Counted from the stretch's first letter, positions 10,726 through 21,077 are shown. The stretch is DNA of 22,948 nucleotides from Apostichopus californicus (GCA_020650975.1 JAIPMN010013124.1:1-22948); one strand, 5' to 3'. Numbers and translations are program-made. Notes: generated by a model not told the origin, from the letters alone.

Positions 10726-10999
10726 ACGTACATACAAACATTGTTCTTATGTTGTTGTTTGTCTTTTCACCGAGTTGATACTCTATCAGACCCAGTGCAC
10801 TAAAAGAAAAGTTTTAACATTACCCATTGTTATTAAAATTACAACATGATTTATAATGTCCCCATGAAAAGATCACCAGAAAAAAAGCATACAAAAAAAA
10901 TCAAGATTTCAGCATCCTGTCATGTTTATTGAACTTTGGTCTCCAAACCTGCAGAATCAAAATGTATATGTTTTTGTTATAATATTTGTTAAATTTATA

Positions 11000-11083
11000 G
11001 GGGGTGAGAGGGGTAGGTATGTGCGTGAGGCAGTCGTCCATCACACCCCTTCAGCCATCCCCGCTTTCCCCTACCCCGCCCCC
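11000..11083. repeat. G-rich / C-rich inverted arms
   Basis: The left arm at 11000-11017 contains GGGGTAGG. The right arm at 11068-11083 has the complementary CCTACCCC, and both end in runs of five G or C. About 50 bases separate them. It could be the ends of a small degraded element or simply a hairpin. No target-site duplication was recognised. Confidence 0.35.
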
Positions 11084-11496
11084 ATCAGAAAATGAGATGG
11101 GGCAATAAACATGAATCATATTAGCTTATTCACCAATTAGTTAATTGAAATATGCTAAAAACGAATAAACCTACAATAGGCATGTGTGGGAAACAAGTTT
11201 AATCAGTAACCTATACTTACACTCCAAATTTATTCAACGGAACTATTATGACAAGAACGATAATGGATAATTTCTTATCAAATTTGTTATGATATCCGTA
11301 TATCAGTGCAACATATGAAGGGACAGAAACTATATGGTAAAACTACCAGCTGGAGTATACCAAACCACGTTTCCTCTCTGAATTTATGACCATGCTGGAA
11401 ATAGCAATCGGTTGCAAAACATATCTTTGGGATATGTATACATAGTTTATTGTAAAGTATATATCAACTCTGTCCCAACCTCTTACCTCCCTGTAT

Positions 11497-11520
11497 CCCC
11501 CACCCCCCCCCCCTTACCCC
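11497..11520. repeat. C-rich tract
   Basis: C-runs interrupted by single A and TTA, including an 11-base C-run. Simple sequence in the flank upstream of engrailed, with no gene attached. Confidence 0.6.
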
Positions 11521-11753
11521 GTGGAAAATACCGGTTTACACCTTTATCTAAAAAATCCACATTTCACTTATCAGCATAAACTCTATAGTCAGAGCTGCAG
11601 TGTGTTTCTCTTCCTCAGAATTTTATTAATTTATCATCTAGTATCTATATTTGAAAATTTCACACTTATACTCATGCGGGCAAACAATGGGTAACGAAGT
11701 AATATTCCACAAGGTATGCCTCTATCTGTCAAATGGACGTGAAAGCTCTATCG

Positions 11754-11798
11754 AGGGAAGGGAGGGGAAGGCGGGGAGGGGCGGGGAGGGGGCGGGGC
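11754..11798 (+). repeat. G-rich tract with GGGGCGGGG boxes
   Basis: A 45-base purine/G run with at least seven G-runs of three or more, and GC-box-like GGGGCGGGG and GGGGGCGGGGC. It fits both Sp1/KLF site and G-quadruplex patterns. A short open frame runs across it (11651-11872) but shows no protein family signal. Confidence 0.6.
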
Positions 11799-14700
11799 TA
11801 AATGGACTGAAGAAGGATGTATTCTCATTTGCATATTGCTTCAGGAAAAACGAAGGTTTCACTTGGCTCTGAATGCCCATGGCAACAGAAGACAAATTGT
11901 GTACAAATAAGGAAAATCATCAACCGACTTATATTTGGTTGTTCTGATAGATTCGTCTTAACACAACTTCAAACTTGAACGAAACCATGAGAAGGAAAGC
12001 AGATCTTTTTGTTTTAAAGTAAAATTAATTAAATGAAAAAAGAAAGATAGTGACAGTATCCTATTTAAAGAAATAAAAATTATTATTATTATTTAGCGAC
12101 GCGTACAGGTATTTTCATTTCATTCCTAATGTAAAGGAATATTAAGATTTTACGGCGATTTAGATAACGATCTTCCGTTGTTGTCTATGATGTTTTCATT
12201 CTAAATTGGTTTAATATAAGTACATGGTTTAGGCCCTTTAACGCCCATTTATAGATAGTTACCCATTGCATCTCAATCACGAAATTAAAAGTTACGCATT
12301 TCACCCCATCGGTCCGTGATCAAATCGAGTTTCATCGCTGATATTATAAACATCATTTCGACATCATTTCGACAATGACAAGGAGAAAGTGATCTAAACA
12401 GACGCATATATTTAGCAGAACTTACACACAGCCAGCAGTACAGACAGACGGATACATCATTGAGCAAATTACAATGTATCAAATATGATTAAAATTACCG
12501 TATAATTTCACAAGTTGGTACTCCATCTTAAAACAGACCACGGAAGAAGAAAAAAGACGAAATTCAGGTCGGCTTAATTCTCTTTCATCAATGATCTAGC
12601 TGGACTAACAAAATGGAACCACACAGATGGTCGAATAATTTTCCTGAACCGACCTTGGTTTTTGCAGGATCTAGATACCACATAACTTAACAAAAAGTTC
12701 CTTATATAGGTTACAATTCCTTAACTTATATAACCTAATTTGATTTTGAACCAACTTGAGCGTCAATTTTGTCTTCTTCTCAATTTTCAATTTCAAATTT
12801 AGATTCTTTCACACTTGTTCTCCAATACTTTGACATTTTTGCAATTTTGTTGCCTAGTTCTTTCTTCTCCTTTTTCTTCCTTCTATACTTTTTCTACTTC
12901 TTCATCTTCTTATTATTAGTTCTATAATCTCCAAAAAATGATCCTACCCGTCATACCAGAAACGTCAAACTATATATATATAATTTTTTTTAAATTGGGC
13001 AAAGTAAATGGCAAATGAAAATATTCTGACATTTTTTTTTTGTATGTGTATGTGCTATATGAAATTGAATAGTAAAAAAGACGAAAAAGTGTAAGACCCA
13101 GGAATAGCGGCGCTATGTAGAATATAAATTTCTCACAGATCTTACAGATGACATTGGGATCTTATGTCAACTCTCATGAGTGACGAAAGAAGTTTGTAAA
13201 GAGGTGTTAACGTAATGAATTCATGTGAGAACAGCTGATTTTCTTTTTTTGCATTTTTATGAATTTTTCACTCAATTGTTCCTTTCGTCTCTTTTTTTCT
13301 TCTGCCTCTTCAATGAGACTAAGGTGCTTGAGAGGCTATCGTATGCCATAACGACGAAAACTGACTTTAAATTCCTACAAGGAACTAAACGTATATCTTT
13401 GATTATTTGGGGAAATTGTCCCGACAGAAACTGACAGTTTATCGTTTTGTAATCTTTCATATTTGTTGTTCACTTGAGGGAGTCAAAACAAATTTCTTCC
13501 GCGCATGAAAGTATAATTATTAAATTCAACTTCTTGTCAAAAAATGTACAAGTATTTATATCTCATCGGTTCAAATTGTGTGAGAAATTTTCCGACAATG
13601 ACAATATTGCCAAAATTTGATAAAAATACGCGAACTTGACTTTGCCGGAAAAAAATTATAATTATGGTACAGTATAATAAATTATGTAGCATATAGTGAA
13701 TAAATTGAGAAATATTTGCTGAATAATGTTATGAAAAATATTAAATATTAAATATGAAAATGTAAACACGAGGTACAATCTAATTCAGGGAACAAGACAT
13801 AAAAATTACAAAATTGTACGGTGCTTGAACAGCTACATTTTATCTGTATAGAATCTAAGTCTGAAGATATTAAAACAGATATAGCGAGGAGTCCACACTA
13901 AAGTTTTAGCGAGAAGTACATTCTGAAGGTGACATTTATTTTAGGGTAAGTGGTGGACCATGTTTGACTGAGAACCGAAACGGATGTTTTGATATCTCTA
14001 CAGAAGGGTTTGTTTTTATATAAACTAACCGCCAAAGCATATATAATTATCAGTTATGCAATCATTTTCGTACCAGACATAAAATAATTCGTATAGACAA
14101 TTCATGTCGAAAAAATTTACGATCATCAAGCGATGATAGATTTTTCGTGACAGCTTATTACGCAAAAATTCGAGATAAAGCAAAAAAATTAAAACTAAAT
14201 ATATAAATAATTAAATATGTTTAACTTGCTTTAAGAGTTCAACACCCCTAAGAAGAAAGAGCGTTGTTAATAACACCCTTTTATATGAAAACGAAAAACT
14301 ACTTATAATTCTGAAGATAAATGAACCACAACAAACATAATATAATAATAATATTGATAGATAAATTGATAATTATAATAATAAATGTTTACACACACGT
14401 TAGTGTACACATACGTCAATGCAGAGACTGTATGAATACGTAAATGTATTGCCAATATCACTGAAAGTTTCACACAGATTATATACTGTTACAGATTCAC
14501 CTTTTAGGCTTTTTACATAATAATAATATTCGTCCGTTCGTTTCTGTTACTTCGGAATTGGCTTATTCCCTAGTTACGACATTCAATTCTAAGAGAAAGT
14601 TTTCAAAACGCTTTTAATGTTTTGCATTGATTAGAAGGTAAGTAATTGTCGAGATTATCATCATTCCAGCCCATCACTGATGACTTTTTCAGATTGACGA

Positions 14701-15076
14701 AACCTCATCATTACGACAACTTTGGGGATTCTTACGAATAATTGGTATAACACTTCATCGTGGCGAAGCCGATGGAGTACCTATGGTAATTTATCGCATC
14801 ATTTCATTGTAATTTACTGGAAACAGGGAAACCGATCAAGAGATATAAGCATTCCGTATACTCACAAGGAAAATGACTCAAATACTCCGTCGTTCTATCA
14901 TAATACTAACAAAAAGATTAAGGTTATACCTTTGATAGTAAGACAATAAAATTTGTAGGTTTAACCAAAAAAATATCTTTATTCTGCCGATTATTTATTC
15001 TGGCATCTCCCTGTATGTAATGTATAGGGGAGATGGGATATTTCACTTCACCCAACATCATAAATGTGAGGAAGTA
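11799..15076. other. Intergenic AT-rich DNA, no gene seen
   Basis: Upstream flank of engrailed. Apart from the pyrimidine tract near 12835-12915 and scattered short simple repeats, I recognise no exon, RNA gene or element. Short open frames at 12285-12482, 13225-13460 and 14722-14949 look random. Confidence 0.55.
12835..12915 (+). repeat. Polypyrimidine tract
   Basis: An almost purine-free stretch of TTCTTC, TCC and CTTCC type on the plus strand. Simple sequence that could form triplex structures. No exon or splice acceptor context is evident. Confidence 0.45.
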
Positions 15077-15092
15077 TGTGTGTGTGTGTGTG
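15077..15092. repeat. (TG)8 microsatellite
   Basis: Eight TG dinucleotides immediately upstream of the 300-bp tandem repeat array. Confidence 0.85.
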
Positions 15093-15218
15093 TTACTGAG
15101 TAAGTGGGCAAAAAAGTCAGTCGCGAACTCCTCCTAGAACGTAGGTCTGATCATGTTCAAAGTTGGTGGGTAGGTACCTGCCCATGTAAACTCGTGCCTG
15201 TGTGATTGATGAAGTCAT

Positions 15219-15231
15219 AGGTCAAAGGTCA
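15219..15231 (+). promoter_or_regulatory. Perfect DR1 (AGGTCAAAGGTCA) in repeat unit 1
   Basis: AGGTCA, one spacer A, AGGTCA: the consensus DR1 element of RXR, HNF4, COUP-TF and PPAR-type nuclear receptors. The equivalents in units 2 and 3 are AGGTCAAAGGCCA at 15525-15537 and AGGTCTAAGGTCA at 15812-15824. Each of those has one change. Confidence 0.4.
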
Positions 15232-15361
15232 AGATACCTAAATATTGGTTTGTAGCCACTTTCTGCTTGTCAACATGTTCGGAAAAGGCATTAAACCACA
15301 CGATATGTCGAGAATGCTAAAACACACATTAAAAAATACGATAGATTTAGGTGTTTAGGTC

Positions 15362-15374
15362 AGGTCAAAGTTCA
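15362..15374 (+). promoter_or_regulatory. Second DR1-type site in repeat unit 1 (AGGTCAAAGTTCA)
   Basis: An HNF4-like DR1. The equivalents are AGGTCAAAGGTTA at 15666-15678 in unit 2 and AGGACAAAGGTCA at 15963-15975 in unit 3. Further single AGGTCA half-sites lie close by in every unit, for example in GTCAAAGGTCA at 15381-15391. Confidence 0.35.
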
Positions 15375-16019
15375 ATTGCCGTCAAAGGTCAAATTGCCCT
15401 CAATTGTGCGAAAAAGTGTGTCGCGAACTCCTCATACACTGTATGTCCGATAACGTTCATTCTTGGTGGGTAGGTGCTCACCATGAAAACTTGTCTCTGC
15501 GTGGTTGATGACGTTAAAGGCCAGAGGTCAAAGGCCAAAACGGTTTAAGCCATTACCTGCTTGTTAGTATGTTGGAAAAAGTCATTAAACTACAAGATAT
15601 GTAGAGAATAATAGGACAAATTTTAAAATAGTACTTATATGACTGTTAAGGGTCGAGGTCAATGTAGGTCAAAGGTTAAATTGGCCTAAATCGTGCGAAA
15701 GAATGTGTGTCGCGAACTTCTACCTAAACTGCAAGTCGGATTAAGTTCAAACTTGGTGGGTCGGCGCCTGATCATGTAACCTCGTGCCTGCGTGATTGAC
15801 GACGTCATTATAGGTCTAAGGTCATAGGTAAAAACAAACTACAAAATTGGTTTTAGCCAAATTATGTTTGTCAACATGTAGGAAACATGCATTACAGCAC
15901 ACGCTATGTGGAGAGTGATGAGACGAATTTTAAGATAATGCAGAGTTTGGTGTTTAGGGTCGAGGACAAAGGTCAATTGAGATCAATCACTTCCGTTACG
16001 GAGGAGATGAGATCTGAAA

Positions 16020-16790
16020 CTCCATTAATTGCCCTTTTGTTTTTTGTTGTTTTTTTGCTATCCATTGGGTCTTTTTGCAGTTGTCATTAGTTTCTCTTGT
16101 TCTTCTGTTGCTTCTGTTTATTTGTTTTGTTTCATGTTGTTGGTGTGCCTGTCATTTACGTTGCTGTACTTACAACTAATTTTTGTCATTGCTATTGTTT
16201 TTATCTGAAGACTGTTCTCCTTGTTCGTATACATCTGCTGCCCTTTTCTGTGGATGACGTTATAAATTATCATTGCTATTATTCCTGTTGATTTGGTTAT
16301 TTCTGTCGTTCTCATTAATATTTTTTATTATTGTTGTTGTTGTAAATGTTGTTGTCGCTGTTCTTGTGGTTGCTGTTTTTGTTTTCGTTTCGATGTAAAT
16401 AATGTTGCTGTTTTTTCTGATCGACGTTGATGCTATATCGTTGTTGTTTCCATTGTTATTTTATATGTTTCTATGGTAACTGTTAGTATTTTATTGTTCT
16501 TGCCATTGATATTATTATTATAGTATTATAGTTGTTCATATTACCAATGTACTTTGTGCCGGATGTAACTATTGATGTTTTGTGCTTGACGCCCTCACAC
16601 CCATCGTCCATGTATGCTCCTGCCATTGTTGATGTGATAATGTCCCTATATTTATGTTTCATTTTATTGCTGTTCCATCTTTTGTTGTTGCTGTTATTAT
16701 TGTTGACTTTCGCGTTTTGTTACGAATATTGTTCTTGTTGTTATTGTTCTTCCTGTTCTTATCGTCGCCGGTGTTTTTGATGAAGAAACA
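16020..16790 (+). repeat. T/G-rich, triplet-like low-complexity tract
   Basis: About 770 bases dominated by GTT, TTG, ATT, CTT and GCT triplets, T-rich and A-poor on the plus strand. The clearest part is around 16330-16380. Open frames at 16097-16291 and 16532-16780 are Leu/Phe/Cys/Val-rich by composition and are treated as by-products. It begins just after the 300-bp tandem array. Confidence 0.65.
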
Positions 16791-17229
16791 GAGTATATTT
16801 TATTATATTTTTTTACCTTAAGTATAAGTAATAGAAATATCGATAAGGTTTAGGTCTTATGAGGTTAAACAGAATAAAAAATACTACAATTGGGTTACAA
16901 TGAGGTAATAGCTTTCATTGAATGAATCAAAAGCGTTTTTTTTTGTAAAACCCAATATTTGTTACATGTAGCTATATACCTACCAACAAGATTGAACAGT
17001 TTATTTTTCACTATCATGTATGTCACTTTTTATAGATATCATTGGATGACATCATTTAACCACGAATCAAATAACTCTGTCTTCGTCGTGTATTATTACT
17101 TGTCCATTTTGCACCTTCTTTTTTAAATCTTTAATTTCATAATTCCATACATCATCGCTCACCACATCTGTCAACTATATTTCTACCTTTACCAGTTAAT
17201 TCCGAGAATCTTGGTCACCATTATCAACT

Positions 17230-17257
17230 CCCCCCCCCCCCCCAACCCAACCCAACC
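17230..17257. repeat. C14 run followed by (CCCAA)n
   Basis: Fourteen C bases, then AACCCAACCCAACC. It resembles a telomere-like simple repeat in form but is far too short to be one. Such runs are prone to length variation and assembly error. Confidence 0.7.
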
Positions 17258-17347
17258 TTTTTTTTCTTATCTTTATTTGCTTGCAAATTATTCAGTCTGC
17301 AGCTATAGATTTTCATCAATGCTTCAAGTAATGACATGGTGAGATGG

Positions 17348-17369
17348 TATATATATATATATATATATG
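17348..17369. repeat. (TA)n microsatellite
   Basis: Eleven consecutive TA/AT dinucleotides in A+T-rich flank. Confidence 0.8.
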
Positions 17370-18517
17370 TAAGTAAACCGGCTTATATAGTTCTTTACAT
17401 ATTAGCCTATTCTATCCACATCATTCTCTTTCTCAGATATGACTAATTACCCAAGGAGAACATGGTGGTAAAAAATATTTTGCAAGAACCAAATCAATCA
17501 AATATAACCAATTCCTTCTTTTTCCATGGATATAGAAAATATATATACTAGAGACGAAAGAATAAGAAAAGGATAAAAAAAAATACTGGCGTAACAAGCA
17601 ATATACTCGCCGCTTCATTACCCTCAGGCCATCATAGTTTCCAGTGTGAAACTTAACATGATAAATGTTGATTAAGCACAATAGGGAATACACGTCTCCA
17701 TTTTTTTACCCCCATGAGAGAAGTAGTCCAATCCACCTTGCGGCACTTAACAAAGTCGTTACTACGTCTACGGTAGATGCATAAAGAGAAAGTAGAAAAC
17801 TTGTATCGCTCTTTCTTTTCTTTTTTGTATTCCTCAGCTAAATCACCTGGGTCTTATATTAGATCTATCAATTCCCCACCCTGGGGTAATTTAGAGTAAG
17901 GTACACCAGATGAAATCTCAATTAAACGATTTGCTTCACTGGTTACTTACCCCGGTTCTAATATTTTATCAAGTGTTTTTTCAAACAACATCGAATTGGA
18001 GAAAAATTTGGGTTGGATGATTAAAGGGAGTAGGTGAATATATACCTGCAGTGTTACGAGTTTTACCTTTATAGGTTGACAGAGGATGACTTGTTTCCCT
18101 TTCTTGAAATATATTTCTATTTTTTAAGGTTGAAATTTCACATTTTATTATTGATACTTTTCATATTAGTTCCATATTGTATGGATAACCTGTGAAGTTG
18201 TGACATAACTCAAATGAATAGAGTCAAATTTTATAATTGAAAATTTGACCATTTGAAAATTAAATACGTTTTCCGCTGAGATAAATAATTTGTGAATTTT
18301 GAAAAATAAACATATATAGATGGAATATGAATTTTAACAGACTGATAAATCTTTAGTATTATTGTTTTCTGTCTTTGTTTTTCCCCCGTTTGCTTTAAAT
18401 TTCTGACTTTCTTAGAAACATAAGTAATGAGTGTAATCATTTTATTAACAAATTTATTTTGAGCAATTTTTTTAACAACATTGAAAAAGCAAACTAACAC
18501 AGTTAATAATATAATAT

Positions 18518-18823
18518 ATTGAGGATTTATAAAGCGCAGACCTATCCACCGATAACGGTGCTCAAGGCGCATAACAATATTACCCTGGTCAACGATAACC
18601 TGTCAAACATGTAGAGACAATCCCTCCACATGGCAGCAGCTAAACAGCCCACAACTTACAGTTTTATCTCACAGGTCCCCATTTATACACCTGGGTGAAG
18701 AGAGGCAATGGAGATAAAGTACCTTGACAAAGGACACAACGTATAATGATCTGGCCAGGACTAGAACCTGCAAGCCTTAAATCACAAGTCCACTGCCTTA
18801 ACCACTTGACCTGAACAGGACTC
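18518..18823 (-). mobile_element. tRNA-derived SINE, minus orientation
   Basis: Read on the minus strand from 18823, the element opens with a tRNA-like head. The A box TGGTTAAGGCAGTGG is at 18804-18790 and the B box GGTTCTAGTCC at 18768-18758. They lie about 47 bases apart start to start, as expected for an RNA polymerase III promoter of a Ser/Leu-type tRNA. The body runs to a tail with CGCCTTGAGCACC and GCGCTTTATAAATCC, which resembles the 3' ends of CR1/L2-type LINEs. It ends in an A/T-rich simple tail at 18502-18520. The one B-box change (CTA for CGA) and a missing clear target-site duplication suggest an old copy. The 113-residue minus-strand open frame at 18231-18572 overlaps the tail end and is not credible. 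Confidence 0.8.
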
Positions 18824-19257
18824 TCTGAAATGTGATTTTTCTCTTGCGTAATTTCGACTTCATAACTGATAAGTCCAATGTATTTTATAAAGGATTTGTG
18901 TAATAATTAGACCAATATGTGTAATTAAAAGAACATAATATATCGGTTTGTTTGCGTCGCGACTGAAATTTGTTTTCAAACTGCTAACTTAGCAAGATAG
19001 CAAATGTAGGACATTACGTCTTTGTTTTTTTGCATGAATATTTTCTCATCAAAGACTATCAAAAAGATTATCATAAAACACTTACTTATTTACTCTCTTA
19101 TTGGAGATAAATAATTTATGAAGTTCGTGGAAATAATACCAGAAATTTAATATTCTTTTGATCGGTGACAAACACGTCACTTCCTATAGTAACTTGCATT
19201 ACGTCATACGACTAGAGTGAACATATTTTTGTGGTTTTGGAGTGAAGTGTGCGTGCG

Positions 19258-19722
19258 TATGGAAAGCCATTATAACATTTAATCGGGAATTTTAGTTGTC
19301 TTAAATTGTTTCTTATTTCAGATATCTTAAATTAAATTCGAGATATCTTAAACTGAATTCGAGATATCTGAAATTGAATTCGAGATATCTGAAATTCTGT
19401 TTCAGATATCTGAAATGGAATTTCAAATATCTCGAATTCAATTTCAGATATCTCGAATTCAATTTCAGATATCTCGAATTGAATTTCAGATATCTCGAAC
19501 AATTACAGATATCTCAAATTCTCTGGTATTTCGAGATATCTACAATTGTTTTTTAAGATATCTGCAATTATTTGTAGATATCTTAAATAAATTGGAGATA
19601 TCTGAAATTTAGTTTGAGATATCTGAAATTATTTCGAGATATCTGAAATTTAGTTTGAGATATCTGACCGTTTATATCAAGATATCTGAAATTCCTTATT
19701 AAATGTTAAAAGGCTTTCCATA
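19258..19722. mobile_element. 465-bp nonautonomous inverted-repeat element (MITE/foldback-like)
   Basis: The ends are inverted copies. TATGGAAAGCC at 19258-19268 pairs with GGCTTTCCATA at 19712-19722, TAACATTTAAT at 19273-19283 with ATTAAATGTTA at 19698-19708, and GGAATTT at 19286-19292 with AAATTCC at 19689-19695. This gives arms of about 35 bases. Both sides are flanked by the direct repeat CGTGCG (19252-19257 and 19723-19728), a likely 6-base target-site duplication. The interior is almost wholly the AGATATCT array listed separately. There is no transposase, so movement would depend on an enzyme encoded elsewhere. The superfamily is not assigned. Confidence 0.75.
19320..19687. repeat. Array of 18 AGATATCT-type palindromes at ~21-bp pitch
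   Basis: AGATATCT starts at 19320, 19341, 19362, 19383, 19404, 19425 (as AAATATCT), 19446, 19467, 19488, 19507, 19534, 19556, 19576, 19596, 19617, 19637, 19658 and 19680. The first eight steps are exactly 21 bases and the rest are 19 to 27. Linkers are variants of GAAATTGAATTTC and TCGAATTCAATTTC, partly palindromic themselves. Two overlapping short open frames (19374-19556 and 19415-19612) come from the repeat, which is open because 21 is a multiple of three. Confidence 0.92.
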
Positions 19723-20338
19723 CGTGCGAGTGTATATGAATACTATCTGAAAATGCTAACCAATTTCGCGACGATCCTCACCATCAAAATGTGCTTTTGT
19801 GTTAGTCCAAACTTAGAGCCTACCGTGCACTCGGAATCGTTGAGTCACAGACACATACCGCGAGCAAAAGCGTGGGATACAAACTTTGACTATACGCGTT
19901 ACCTTATAATGCTGTGATTGCTACTAGTATCATGGTACCCGTCATGAGGTGTAAGGTCTCTGACATTTGTAGGTCAAGCGGTCTTTGCGTAAAGAAACTT
20001 ATCTACTTCATTATGCGTCCTGGAAGCGTATTCCTTCTTCATACAGTTAGGAAAGCTATGTGTTAAATGTTTAAATTTCCCCATATCAAAGAGGAAACAT
20101 TTAAAAGTTACGACAGAGGCTGTTAGCCTGTGGCCGAGAACAAAAACCATTCTTATGGAATGTTGATCTATATAGAAGTAGTTCTGTTCCTAAGACAGAT
20201 AACAATAAATTGCAGTATATACAATGCGCAAATGACATGTGCCTGTTCAACGCAGTAGGACATACATACGTTCATAAACATGCGTGTACTAGACAACCAT
20301 GTAACGTCACAAACAAAACTGTGGTTATATCATTAAAC

Positions 20339-20499
20339 CATGGGCGTAGCTAGATTTCGGTTACTAGGGGGCCCAATGCATTCTTGGGAGCAGGTATTAT
20401 CTATTTTCTATTAAAAAAAAACATTTTTTTTGGGGGGGTGACAGATATTTGGGGGCCTATTTTGGCCCCCCCCCCCTCCAACCCATGGCTACGCCATTG
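20339..20499. mobile_element. hAT-like MITE, about 160 bp
   Basis: The terminal inverted repeats are CATGGGCGTAGCTA at the left and, on the opposite strand, CAATGGCGTAGCCA at the right, 11 of 14 matching. They follow the CA-N-TGGCGTAGC form common in hAT-derived miniature elements. The flanks are CATTAAAC (20331-20338) and CCCTAAAC (20500-20507), 6 of 8 identical, as expected for a decayed 8-base hAT target-site duplication. The interior has A9, G-runs and a C-run, and no coding capacity. Confidence 0.65.
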
Positions 20500-21077
20500 C
20501 CCTAAACTCGTATCACAGTTACGCTAGACAGACAAAAATCGCATATAAGACCGCTACGATATAATGATGTTGTATTATTAATAACTGTTCAACTGGAAGT
20601 GCCTCACATTTATAATACTCGACTGCGTACTACGTGGTACGTGACAGACTGTACGCATTAAAGTAGATATTGTATTCCTGATAACTTCATTGTCTGGTGT
20701 GAATTCTCTCACAACCGTAACGACTATGAGAGGGTACACTATATATGCCGCAAGTTGATATCGATAACTGCACATGGATTTTATGAAAAACAGTAATTTG
20801 TTTTTAAGACGACAGCATATCAACGGTTACATTGTCATATTATATTGACATTATTAACACAGTGCCCCATCTGTATCATAAGACGAAATTCTTCCGGCCA
20901 TCACAATATTTCCAGTTTAACGACACAAGACAACACTGTAAACAACTCTGACAACAATACTATGACATATAAGTAGGCTGGTATCATATATAGTCATAGA
21001 TCTAACATTGCTTTATTAGAAACAAGCCGTTCCCCTTTATAATGAATAATGAAGCTAAGGAGTAGACATGATGTAAC

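Larger units (their letters stand above)
15110..15990. repeat. Tandem array of ~300-bp units, three copies, each with two DR1-type sequences
   Basis: The motif TCGCGAACT recurs at 15121, 15421 and 15710, so the units are 300 and 289 bases long. Other matching blocks are GTTCAAACTTGGTGGGT-like sequence about 40 bases in, CTCGTGCCTGYGTGATTGA about 65 bases in, and AACATGT-type sequence near the middle. Each unit has two direct repeats of AGGTCA separated by one base, near base 100 and near base 245. The copies differ by many substitutions and small indels, so the array is old. No convincing open reading frame covers it. Confidence 0.85.
16791..18517. other. Intergenic AT-rich DNA, no gene seen
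   Basis: Contains the C14/CCCAA and TA repeats listed above and no supportable gene. The open frame at 17433-17693 has no recognisable motif. Confidence 0.55.

Noticed and set aside
16532..16780. Leucine/cysteine-rich small membrane protein
   Set aside because: Hydrophobic product is expected from T-rich triplet-like low-complexity DNA; no start context or family support.
17230..17257. Telomere-like repeat
   Set aside because: Only three CCCAA units after a C-run; the metazoan telomere repeat is TTAGGG, so this is simple sequence.
18231..18572. 113-residue minus-strand open frame
   Set aside because: It begins in the SINE tail and continues into A+T-rich flank, with no recognisable domain.
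18758..18804. Functional tRNA gene
   Set aside because: A and B boxes are present but the acceptor and anticodon stems are not properly formed and a SINE body and tail follow, so it is a SINE head.
19320..19687. CRISPR-like array of regularly spaced palindromes
   Set aside because: Repeats are 8 bases, linkers are similar to each other rather than unique, and the context is an animal genome.
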